Part shown: in pieces, positions 56,501-64,000 of the stretch | Numbering within the stretch: position 1 is the stretch's first letter | Layout of the letters: every line of letters begins with the position of its first letter | Source: Scatophagus argus | Lineage: Eukaryota > Chordata > Actinopteri > Scatophagidae | Direction of reading: 5' to 3' | NCBI RefSeq assembly: GCF_020382885.2 | Contig: NC_058496.1 | Location: 3,278,501 to 3,342,500, forward strand | Length of the DNA stretch: 64,000 nt | The notes under the pieces: generated by a model | Database searches by the model: none | What the model was told of the DNA's origin: nothing | What the model saw: only the letters and a program-made list of their open reading frames with translations | Position numbers and translations under genes: made by a program

Positions 56501-59500
56501 AGGTGCTGCATTTGTGATTGTATCCTGCAAGGAGAGCCAGCTGGGCTGCCGAAAAGAGTGAGTTCCTCTGAAGTATTGGAACCTTTTTGGTTCAGGTTTG
56601 TCCATTTCCTGTCAAAGTTTTCAAATTCCTCTCCTCTCCTCTCCTGTACTTTGCACTCCATTAGCTCCAGCCTCTACAAGGCTCCCTGGGCTCGAGTCAT
56701 GGTGTATGGCCTCGGTCACAAAGTGCGTAGGAATGGACAGCTAAATCTGATGGAGGCGGTCTGCTATCCACTGGATGCCTCTCCTACCAACACAGGCCTT
56801 ACTCCCCCTCCCACCACTAACCAGTACCCTTCTGTTATCATACCCACTGATAAGGTGCACATCAAACTGGGTGAGTATCTAACTTCCGAAAGGAAATTAA
56901 TACAGGCTGCTCATAAAAATAGCCTATCAGGTCATGGATAAAAGTGAATTGAATATTCCATCGTCTTGTCATGGTAGGCGTGTCGCCCCCTCCTGGTGCT
57001 GTACTGGTGCTGCACTCCTTGCCACTGGAGTTTCCTCTGGCCATGGCTTTTGCTGAACAGCTGCTGACATGGAAGCTGGGAGAGAGCAGCGAGCGATCAG
57101 AGGACGAGCTGGACACTGTGCCGCCGTCTGTGCTGCTGCAGGTGGTAGAGCTGCTCGGTAGGTTGAACGTCGATTAAAGCAACAATTTGATCATCCTTAT
57201 AGAACCTGTTTGTAGTTGTAGTTAAGATAATCATTTATTAATCCCACAGAAATTTACACTCTTACAGCAGCGAAGAGGATAGTGAAATATGAAGAAGCAT
57301 CAGTAAAAAAGCAAATATATTAAATCAGTAAACAATATGTCACTGGAGGAGCTGCCAGTGCTGGCAGATTGTCCTGCTCCATCAGGTTAGCTGTCACACG
57401 CTTTTCTCCCACCGCCTCCACTGGGTCGACAGGGCCGTCCAGGACAGAGCTGGTCCTGTTAACCAGTCTGTTAAGTCTCTTTACATCAGCAGTCCACTCC
57501 ACAGAGTCAGAAAAGCAGATAGAGGCAGCTCTGGTTTTTTAAATATAATGCATAATGCAGATCCAACCCTGACACCAAAAAGTGACCATGCTGTTTAATA
57601 TGTGAATAAAATCAGAGTGCAATGATTTGCCAATCATTTTCGTCCTTTCATCATTTGAATACAATACAGACGTGACATTTTACGTTCAGACTGTTCAACT
57701 TAATTGTTTTTGGTGATGTTTGATGATTCCAAAACATATGGACGGGGGAATGTTTACCTCCTTTGCTTTTAACAGCAGAAAGTGAAAGTGAAATTCATTT
57801 CCACTCTTGCTTGTTAAACAACTGGGACAAAACATAGAAAACTAATAATCCTTTCTGTTTGACTCTATACAGCACATCTTTAAATACATGTAAAAAATGA
57901 ATCTATAAAAACATCTAAACATGACTATTATCTGCTCATGATCAATAAAGATCTGAGGGCTTCTGGGTCAAATCCTCCTCAGGCTTTCTTACCCCTGACA
58001 GCCTTCCAGATCTTCTGATAGTGAATCACAGTGTCATCAGGGGTAGAACTCATATTGCAGACACCTTGAATAGTCATTCATTTCTGTTGGTTCAATCTTG
58101 GATTCAGGCAATACAGGGGTATTATCACAGAGCCTGTGTCTTGAGTTTTGAATCTGAACATCACATCAACATCACATATTTGCTGTTATTTTTTTCTAAA
58201 TCAAAGTTGTAAGTTATACCAAACATGAATATAGATTTAGCCAAATCTCACCTTCCTGTTTTTTGTCATTGTTCTTATTTTAGGTGGTTTACTTTGGACC
58301 ACTGATCTGGCTGCCTCCATCAAAGAGCTCATCTTTCACTTGCTGGCTGAGCTTTTGCGGAAGATCCACCACTTGGAGCAGCGCAAGAGCCCTGCCGGTC
58401 TGTCCAGCTCTATTGCCCTGTTGCTTAACCCCTGCCTCGCGGTGCTCATGGCACTGCAGACAGAACTTCGAAAGCTCTATGACCGGGAGACTCAGGGTTG
58501 GACCACTGGAGGCGCTGGAGCTGGGGCATCTTCATCTGGAGGCATTGCATTGGCTCTGGGAGCAGAGCAGAGCCGGTTCTCCACCTATTTCCATGCTCTG
58601 ATGGAGGTGTGTCTGGCTGTGGCAGAAGTGACGCTTCCCCTCAATGTTGGCGGCTCTTCAGTGGGAGCCCTGTCCTCCACCAGTGCCCCTAACCTTAGTG
58701 ATTCTTCTTCATCTTCGTCATCGTCTCCAGGCCAGACGCCACAGAGCCCCAGTCTCCTATCCAAACGTAAGAAGGTGAAGATGAAACGCGAGAGAGCAGC
58801 AGCGGCAGTGGCAGCAGCAGTCTCAGGGAAACGGGGAAGTGGCGGTGCACGGTTGTCGGAGAGTGACAGTGCCCTGCTGAACATGGCAGGTAGTAAACCT
58901 GAGGACATGTTGTGGTTCCACCGCTGCCTTACTCTACTGATGATTCTTCGACATCTTGCCAATAAGGACCCGCAGGGCTTAAGCGTGACCAGCGATGCGG
59001 TGACAGATGCCTGCCAGGCCTTGGTGGGCCCCACTGCCCACAGTCGCCTGCTGGTGCTCTCAGGTATCCCCACGCACCTGGAGGAGGCCGTGGTTCGAAA
59101 TGCTATCCGAAGGGCTTGCAACGCACATGGAGGCCTCTTCAAAGATGAAGTGTTCATTCCTGTGCAGGAAGAGGACCCCAAGAAGACCAAAACTGGAGCT
59201 GGACTTTCTAGCCCTCAGGATGGCAAAGGAGGCCCTGAACTTGAGCGCTCCTTCCCCAGCAGCGGAGGTCCTGAGAGTCCCGACAGCTCCAGCAGCGTGA
59301 CTCCAGCAATGAGTGTGAGCGCTTCAGCTTCTACCAGCCAGACGTCAATCTGCAGCTCCTCTCAGGGAGTTTCTCGCACTGCCAGTGAACTTTCTGTCGA
59401 TCAAGAACTGTTAGCTGTTCCAACTCTGACCTCCGCTGCAGCAGCTTCGGCTGTTACGTACCCCGCGCAGGGCCCCCAAGACCCCCAGACGGTTTCTAGT

Positions 59501-62500
59501 CAGGAGAGTCTAGATACCTCCCTGTGTAGCACGGGAAGCCTGGGGAGTCTTGGCAGCTTTGGGGAGCCTCTCGACAGTGCTGAAACACCGTCTGTGTCCG
59601 ATGGGGGCTCTATGCACACTGTCACCTCGCTGGAGAGCAATGCAGTCACGGCCAGGCCCATCAAGGGTTATGCTGTCATTGAGGTGGGTTGGTTAATGGC
59701 ACCATAATGAATCTACACCATTTTGATTTTGTTTTGTTCTGAAAAACTCCTGTCTGTCTTTCGTTAATTATAGGTGCGTTCTCGGGCCAAAGTGGAAAAA
59801 ATCCGTGCCAGTCTTTTCAACAGCAGTGACCTGATTGGCTTGTCCAGTCTAGAAGGTGAAGAGGAGCTTATGGAGTTGACCAACGAAGAGATCCTCACAG
59901 CCTCTAGTGTTAATCAAAGCCTGTTTGACACGCAGGGAAGCTCCGCTCTCGAAGACTACTTCCTGGACAAGACGGTCAGAGGTTGGTGTTTGACTCTGGT
60001 TGGATATTTTCCTGCTTTTACACAGTGACAGTTCTGACAGTATTAAATTTTAATGTTAAATGCTCCTTGTTTTAAGGTGACAAGCTTGTGCCTGGAGCTC
60101 GAGATGTCCTCACAGATATTTTTAAGAGCTGTGTGCACTCAGAGCAGATGCTCAGCCTCACACCGGCCAAGCCAGTTAAAGTGTCTGACATTTACCTGAG
60201 CAAAGAGCAGATCAACGCTCAGACCCCTGGAAACCTATTGCACACGTTCTTCACCAACGTTAGGCCTCCAAAGAAAGTACTTGAGGACCAGCTTACTCAG
60301 GTATTCTTGAAACATCCACTGCTCCCATTTTACAGTTGATTTTCAGATGTTGCGTGGCCGTTGACCCCTACTTACCTCTGAGGTCCACGACCACAAATGA
60401 ATTATTAACATTTAGTACTATATGCACATTCACATGCGTCAAATTGATTTGTTTGTATCAGATTCTAAGAAAATATGGCACCCCCAAGCCCAACAAGAAC
60501 AAGTACAGCAAAGCAGGAAAAGAACAGCACCAAGGCAAGGTGGTGAGCACCAAGAGGCCCATCACCAAACCTCCCACCAAGGAAAAGTCTGTGCTCAACA
60601 GTGTCAGGTGAGTCGTCCACACAACACTGTGAAGCACGAGCACATGTCGACTTTGACACGATAATTGAATGAAATTTGCTCTCTCTGCCAGGACTGCACT
60701 GAGTGAAAAGAAGACAGTACTGAAGCCAAAATCTCCTGAGAAGTCCAGACCTGAAGAGAAAGATGTGGAAAAATCTCCTGCAAAGAAAACTGAAGGTTGG
60801 CAGTAATCTCACACACGACTGCATACATCGCTGAATACGGCTAAATCAGCACAGTTTGCTTAATACCCGTAGATGTGTGCAGAAATGACTGTGCTCTGCT
60901 CCCCTTCCCTTTTGTAAATTTGGGTTTAATAATAATAATGAGTCATTTAACCGATCAATCCACTGGCACAAAGTGAGGATTTTTCTGCTTTTCTCATTGT
61001 TTTATGTAACTGTAAGTTACTGTTGGTCAGACAAAGATAGCGATGTAAAGATATCACCTTGCACTCTGGTAACATGTGGCCGTACCATGATGCTCTTCTG
61101 TCTTATAAGAATACATCTGAGTCCTGTTTTGAAACCAGAAACCATGATCTGTCTCACACACCACTCTGTTTTCCGTAGTCCCGGAGGAGAAGTATCTGAC
61201 GCTGGAAGGCTTCCATAAATTTGCTGTTGACCGTGCCAAGCAGGACATCCGTAGTGTCTGGAGGGCGATTTTGGCTTGTGGTTATGATCTCCACTTTGAA
61301 AGGTGAGACTGGGGAGACGTTCACAAGTAACCGGCACTCAGACTGGCGGAATACTGTCACATGCACGTGTTGTTCTGTCGTGGCAAAATGTGTCTTCTTT
61401 AAACCTTTATTAAATTATCAGAATTATCCTAAAATAACTTTTGATTTGTTGTATTATCCAAGCAGAACGTGCAACTTAGAATTTTCCAGCTACCGGTACT
61501 CATGTAACTGTAATACAGCATAAAATCTTCATATTTTATATGCAGTTTCTATATTTTTTGTAAAAAGGATCAAAATGAGATGGCAGTGTTTGTATCCAGG
61601 ATATTTTGGCTTCACTTTTGTACAGTGGCAGGAAGTGGAGACACGTCATCCATGTTTATATATATATATCAGTGCTGGAGAAACAAGATGGTTAGCTAAT
61701 ATTTATAGATGAGCCCTGACCACAGATTATTTCACTACATCTCACTTTCAGCCCTGTTTATCTTTTATAAATTGGTGCCTGTCATTAATTTAAGTGACTA
61801 AACTTTATGAGAGGTTGGTATTTAACAGCAGCTCTGCTCTGTACCAGGTGCACCTGTATAGACACTCGTCACGCCCAGAAGGCCTGCAGGAAGTGGAGCT
61901 TGGAAATGGACGTGGCACTGGTCCAGTACATCAACAGGCTCTGCCGTCACCTGGCTATCACGCCGGCCAGACTACATCCCCATGAAGTGTACCTGGACCC
62001 CAGCGACTCGGCTGATCCTCGTGTGGCCTGTCTGCTCAGTAAGTCAGCTACTTGTTTTGTACTGTCTGTGTAGTGAAAAAGAGTTGAAGTGACCAAGAGT
62101 GTTGAAGGCCAAAACTCTTATTGTTCTTCTCTTCCTCCTTTCTGAGTAATAATGCCGTCTGAATCCAGTGCACGTATTGCCATCCGTAATGTAACGCGCT
62201 GTTGGTACATATTGTAAGTCATACTTTCCTAGTTGTTTTGTGGTTGAGTGTGTGAAATCCTTTGTGTGCTTTCAGATGTGCCCGTGGAGAGCCTGCGTTT
62301 GCGCTTTGCTCTGCTGCAGTCCCTCAACAACACCCTGGAGAGTTTCTTCCTTCCACTGGTGGAGATGAGACAGACACAGACCTATCAGAACAGCATCGCA
62401 GCTCTGTTATGTGAAGCCAAAGGTGTGAATGATGACAATGTTTGCACTTGACCTGTTTAGAAAACATGTGAAATGTCCAACAAATGAATCTGATCCGATC

Positions 62501-63933
62501 TTATCCTTCACAATAATCACCTCATCTTCTCTTTCCCCTGGTTACAGGTCTAATCTTCTACGACACTAAAGTCACTGTAATGAACAGAGTACTGAATGCC
62601 ACAGTACAGCGAACTGCTGACCATGCTGCACCAGAGATTACACTGGACCCTCTAGAGATTGTGGGAGGTATCCATTCCTTTCACATGTTCACATGCTGTT
62701 GTTGTTGCTTTTGAGCTTTCCATATCTCTTGTTCTTAATCTTTGGACTCGTTTTCCTTCTTTTGTGTCTGGATTTTGCCCTTCAGGGGAGATAAGATCAT
62801 CAGAGAACACATATTTTTGCCAGGCGGCTCGCCAGCTGTCTTGCGTTCCCTCGTCCCAGCTTTGTGTGAAACTGGCCAGTGGAGGAGATCCGACCTACGC
62901 TTTCAACATCCGCTTCACTGGAGAGGAAGTTCATGGCACAAGTTAGACTCGGTCCTTCACATCTTTTTCTGTACTGCCTTACAGTCTTTTACTTGATGAA
63001 CCTAACTGTATCTTTGTTGAATTTGTCTCCAGGTGGCTCCTTCAGACATTTCCTGTGGCAGGTGTGTAAGGAGTTACAGAGTTCTGCTCTCTCCCTGCTG
63101 CTCCCCTGCCCCAGTGCTGCAGCCAACCGTAACAAGGTAAAGGCTTCTGTGTCGGACATGTTCTCAGTATGTCCTGATTTGGACGCTTTTGTTCTTCTCG
63201 CAAGGCATATGTCTCCCAGTCTGGATTGGCTCTAAGAATCTTATCTGGCACAGCAAAGTTCCTCACAGATAGTGTCATATGAATCATTGTTCAGGGATGT
63301 GGTTTTTCTGTGTTAATCGGGACTTTTTGGACTTTAGGACCTGAAAATGCAACCCAAATAAATCATGCAGATCCCCATAGGTCATACTTTTTTGTCCTTT
63401 GCTAATCACATGCCTGATAGTTGTTCTTTTTCTCTGTTTTTGCTTTCCTCAGGGGAAGTACATCCTGACACCCTGCCCTATCAGCTATGCAGAGGAACAG
63501 TTGTTGCACTTCTTTGGTCAGCTTCTGGGCATAGCCATCCGTGCAGATGTGCCACTTCCTTTGGATCTTCTGGGCTCCTTTTGGAAGGGTCTGGTGGGCG
63601 AGTCACTCGACCCAGAGCAGGACCTGCAGGAAGCTGATGTGCTCACCTACAACTATGTCAAAAAGTTTGAAAATGTCAGGGACCAGAAGTGTATGTCTCA
63701 CGTCTTTCCCTGCTTATACAATGTCTCTAATAAGCTTAACATGACCTCTGTTGTCCGACTCTGCAGGTGAGTGATGAGACGGAGCTGGAGGCCCTGTGTG
63801 CTGAGATCTCCTCTCAGCACCATTCTGGAGAAAGCCCCGACTCCCCCAGCCGGCCCTGCTGCACCTTCACCTATGTCACTATGACGGGCGAGGAGGTGGA
63901 GCTTTGTCCAGGAGGTCGCAACCTCACTCTCAG
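29571..63933 (+). CDS. hectd4: HECTD4, giant HECT-domain E3 ubiquitin ligase (3' end beyond window)
   Basis: A very large probable E3 ubiquitin-protein ligase of the HECT class, which receives ubiquitin on a catalytic cysteine and passes it to substrates. Seventy-three exons join with consistent phase from ATG 29571 (context GCGAGCGATGG) to 63933, giving about 4267 residues with no stop; human HECTD4 is about 4400 residues. Order: helical N-terminal repeats, a beta-sandwich-like segment (about 1046-1187), further helical regions, a SPRY domain (about 2365-2628), an acidic stretch (near 2665), a Ser/Ala-rich region (3164-3630), a Lys-rich region (about 3775-3857), then the HECT N-lobe. Exon 73 ends at a donor at 63934. 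The catalytic Cys and the stop codon lie past the right edge. Two introns have GC donors. Exon coordinates are in the block entries that follow. Confidence 0.95.
29718..32787 (+). other. hectd4: hectd4 intron 1 (3.1 kb)
   Basis: It begins with a donor gtgggt, followed within 40 bases by a CA-rich tract (29735-29767). The rest is AT-rich. A 175-codon open frame at 32057-32584 lies just upstream of exon 2. It has no recognised domain, and I do not call it a gene. Confidence 0.75.
29735..29767. repeat. CA-rich microsatellite close to the exon 1 donor
   Basis: An imperfect then perfect CA tract, starting about 18 bases into intron 1. Confidence 0.9.
34569..34838 (+). mobile_element. tRNA-derived SINE
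   Basis: The head is tRNA-like, with an A box TGGATCAGCGG at 34579-34589 and a perfect B box GGTTCGATTCC at 34623-34633. It is followed by a fish SINE body (GAGCAAGGTACCTAACCCCC, then CTGCTCCCCGGGCGCTG). It ends in tandem CTTTAAT units, the short-repeat tail expected from LINE-driven retrotransposition. Box spacing and sequence look little decayed, so the insertion may be fairly young. It is not a functional tRNA gene: the body runs straight on and there is no poly-T stop after the head. Confidence 0.88.
35055..35105 (+). repeat. LINE/SINE 3'-tail fragment
   Basis: CAGAATCAGAAGCCTTTATT, then GTCATTGTACAAGGAATACA, is a 3'-end signature I recognise from fish retroposons. Only about 50 bases remain. 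Confidence 0.45.
36905..37923 (+). other. hectd4: hectd4 intron 5 (1.0 kb)
   Basis: No exon. Holds a SINE-like segment in reverse orientation near 37478-37603. Confidence 0.7.
37478..37603 (-). mobile_element. SINE-like tRNA-derived fragment, reverse orientation
   Basis: On the + strand it reads AGAGAGGTATGACATGCATA, then GGCAGGAATCAAACCAGAGA and GTGGCATGTGCTGTGACCAT. This resembles a common fish SINE whose tRNA part is on the minus strand: GGAATCAAACC is the complement of a B box with one change, and CCATTCAGC resembles the complement of an A box. It is degenerate, and the family assignment is tentative. Confidence 0.42.
41453..42341 (+). other. hectd4: hectd4 intron 17 (0.9 kb), possible MITE
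   Basis: No exon. Most of it is occupied by an AT-rich segment with inverted ends (41662-42213). Confidence 0.7.
41662..42213. mobile_element. Possible MITE with inverted ends
   Basis: The left end reads TAGGGTTGTGCAATATG, and the complement of the right end reads CAGGACCGTGCAATATG: 13 of 17 positions agree, with a perfect GTGCAATATG core. The interior is AT-rich and non-coding, and includes phrases such as ATATCACAATATCGTGCAAC that recur in fish non-autonomous DNA elements. I could not find a clear target-site duplication, so class and exact borders are uncertain. Confidence 0.45.
43350..43970 (+). other. hectd4: hectd4 exons 21-23: CUB/jelly-roll-like segment
   Basis: Exons 43350-43548, 43654-43773 and 43866-43970. 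The encoded stretch ETVHIPGARCLYLRFDSRCS, then YDYDKLVIYAG, a Gly-rich loop, VEGDTVTFSFEMRSG and MWGFACTVRAQ has the spacing of a beta-sandwich module also found in ZZEF1-like large proteins. It is likely a binding module. The fold assignment is from pattern only. Confidence 0.6.
46045..46142 (+). other. hectd4: GC-AG intron 28 of hectd4
   Basis: A 98-bp intron: exon end CTGAG, donor gcaagt (the consensus GC-type donor), acceptor ccaacag. The junction gives ALREKFFQEV in frame. No GT donor nearby preserves the frame. Confidence 0.85.
47494..47581 (+). other. hectd4: GC-AG intron 33 of hectd4
   Basis: An 88-bp intron: exon end ACCAG, donor gcaaga, acceptor gtggtag. The join reads IPYTRSEEQCLVRSGL. 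Reading on through the donor meets a stop soon after, so splicing is needed. Confidence 0.83.
51452..52963 (+). other. hectd4: SPRY (B30.2-like) domain exons 46-50 of hectd4
   Basis: Exons 51452-51613, 51737-51885, 52024-52103, 52392-52555 and 52726-52963. Typical SPRY strands are visible: FYWEIEIVSYGDSEEDSGPI, VSFGFATEAEKRDGAW, AVHYNGSS, GDVAGIGWERSEG, GRVYFTYCGQRLSPILED, MWPLVHIQKK and IRANFGSRPFAYAE. SPRY domains bind short peptide motifs, so this is a plausible substrate or partner site within the ligase. The inner part of exon 50 moves into an acidic Ser/Asp stretch. Confidence 0.88.
54508..55582 (+). other. hectd4: hectd4 intron 54 (1.1 kb)
   Basis: No exon found. Ends with a (GT)12 microsatellite at 55431-55455 about 130 bases before the acceptor. 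Confidence 0.75.
55431..55455. repeat. (GT)12 microsatellite
   Basis: 25 bases of uninterrupted GT within a hectd4 intron. Confidence 0.95.
57229..57512 (-). mobile_element. LINE 3' end (degenerate)
   Basis: On the minus strand a short frame reads VKRLNRLVNRTSSVLDGPVD and then EAVGEKRVTANLMEQDN, the pattern of the region downstream of the reverse transcriptase in fish LINEs. It is followed by a tail whose complement reads TCATTTATTAATCCCACAGA on the + strand. It is truncated to the last few hundred bases, as is usual for LINE insertions. The exact clade (Rex, L2 or L1-like) is not resolved. Confidence 0.7.
57617..57845 (+). repeat. Degenerate high-copy teleost repeat
   Basis: TGCAATGATTTGCCAATC is followed by an ATTTGAATACAATACAGAC-like segment, then CTTAATTGTTTTTGGTGATG and GGGGGAATGTTTACCTCCTT. 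The order of these phrases matches a widespread fish DNA-element remnant that I recognise. Heavily diverged; borders approximate. Confidence 0.42.
58284..59683 (+). other. hectd4: hectd4 exon 61, a single 1400-bp exon
   Basis: By far the largest hectd4 exon (the others average about 160 bp). It starts with a helical segment (ELIFHLLAELLRKIHHLEQR). A Ser run (SDSSSSSSSSPG) comes next, then a basic cluster KRKKVKMKRER that could be a nuclear localisation signal, and an Ala run (AAAAVAAAVSGK). A conserved helical block follows (MLWFHRCLTLLMILRHLANK to VVRNAIRRACNAHGGLFKDE), and the exon closes with a long Ser/Thr/Gly/Pro-rich disordered tail. Confidence 0.9.
59774..63136 (+). other. hectd4: hectd4 exons 62-71 (pre-HECT region)
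   Basis: Exons: 59774-59981, 60077-60300, 60462-60607, 60692-60795, 61179-61302, 61848-62038, 62276-62422, 62548-62667, 62786-62941, 63033-63136. Exons 64-65 encode a Lys/Pro/Ser-rich low-complexity stretch (NKNKYSKAGKEQ, PKSPEKSRPEEKDVEKSPAK). Exons 66-71 return to folded sequence leading to the HECT domain, with VPVESLRLRFALLQSLNNTL and GTSGSFRHFLWQVCKELQSS being typical of the region just before and at the start of a HECT N-lobe. Confidence 0.88.
63033..63933 (+). other. hectd4: HECT domain N-lobe (exons 71-73), truncated by window edge
   Basis: Exons 72 (63453-63674) and 73 (63767-63933) encode YILTPCPISYAEEQLLHFFG, then QLLGIAIRADVPLPLDLLG and FWKGLVGESL, matching the HECT N-lobe that holds the E2-binding site. 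For exon 72 I chose the donor AATgtcagg because it gives KKFENVSDETELEALC, which has the length expected for HECTD4. Reading further to a later GT would add codons. The C-lobe with the catalytic cysteine is outside the window. Confidence 0.88.
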
Positions 63934-64000
63934 GTGATTGTCTTCATGCACTCTGGCTTTTCTTGTGAATTCTTTGAAACTGCAGATATCTTCGTATTAA

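Larger units (their letters stand above)
53124..57157 (+). other. hectd4: hectd4 exons 51-60
   Basis: Exons: 53124-53260, 53358-53484, 54046-54183, 54371-54507, 55583-55743, 55834-56015, 56120-56325, 56427-56557, 56665-56870, 56978-57157. Exon 51 ends in an acidic run (ADDESDDEDDDDVPR). The rest is mixed helical and beta sequence (RYWYPIEMLERPP, WARVMVYGLGHKVRRNGQLN). The last part resembles the tail of a second beta-sandwich module. The family is recognised by overall similarity to HECTD4, not by a named domain. Confidence 0.87.
57158..58283 (+). other. hectd4: hectd4 intron 60 (1.1 kb), filled by repeats
   Basis: No exon. It contains a minus-strand LINE 3' fragment and a second degenerate dispersed repeat, which together account for about half of the intron. 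Confidence 0.7.

Noticed and set aside
58585..59190. 201-codon minus-strand open frame within hectd4 exon 61
   Set aside because: It is the antisense shadow of a long GC-rich coding exon.
63660..63770. Reading hectd4 exon 72 through to LCR and a stop near 63770
   Set aside because: The donor AATgtcagg joined to 63767 restores the HECT sequence KKFENVSDETELEALC. The read-through peptide has no HECT similarity.

Overview
This is vertebrate nuclear DNA, almost certainly from a ray-finned (teleost) fish. Genes are split into many small exons with GT-AG introns, there are microsatellites, and the interspersed repeats are fish-type: Tc1-like transposon remnants, a tRNA-derived SINE and LINE 3' tails. 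All three protein-coding genes lie on the + strand and were assembled by hand by joining exons whose reading phase stays open across every junction.

Layout. (1) About 560-17741: rph3a, rabphilin-3A, a Rab3/Rab27 effector of secretory vesicles. It has a putative non-coding first exon, a 9.7 kb first intron, then 16 coding exons (1872 nt, 623 residues). Its 3' UTR probably runs to a poly(A) signal at 19740. (2) 20640-26988: pla2g3, a secreted group III phospholipase A2. It has 7 exons (2133 nt, 710 residues), with a furin-type site just before the catalytic domain and a long basic Ser/Thr/Pro linker. (3) 29571 to the right edge: hectd4, a giant HECT-type E3 ubiquitin ligase. I resolve 73 consecutive exons (12803 nt, about 4267 residues), including a SPRY domain and the start of the HECT domain. 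The gene is cut by the window edge before the catalytic cysteine. A TATA-less promoter with ZNF143-like and YY1-like sites precedes it.

The genes do not form a pathway. rph3a and hectd4 are neighbours in the broad sense in human (12q24, with PTPN11 and RPL6 between), so the block looks like conserved synteny with pla2g3 placed between them. Human PLA2G3 is on chromosome 22.

Repeats: two diverged copies of one non-autonomous Tc1/mariner family (an intron of rph3a and an intron of pla2g3, opposite orientations), a tRNA-derived SINE, a second SINE-like element, a LINE 3' end, a possible MITE with inverted ends, and several microsatellites. I found no rRNA, no functional tRNA gene, no CRISPR and no clearly novel system. 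The observations most worth checking are three frame-required GC-AG introns, a nonsense codon shared by both Tc1-like copies, and the enlarged linker of pla2g3.
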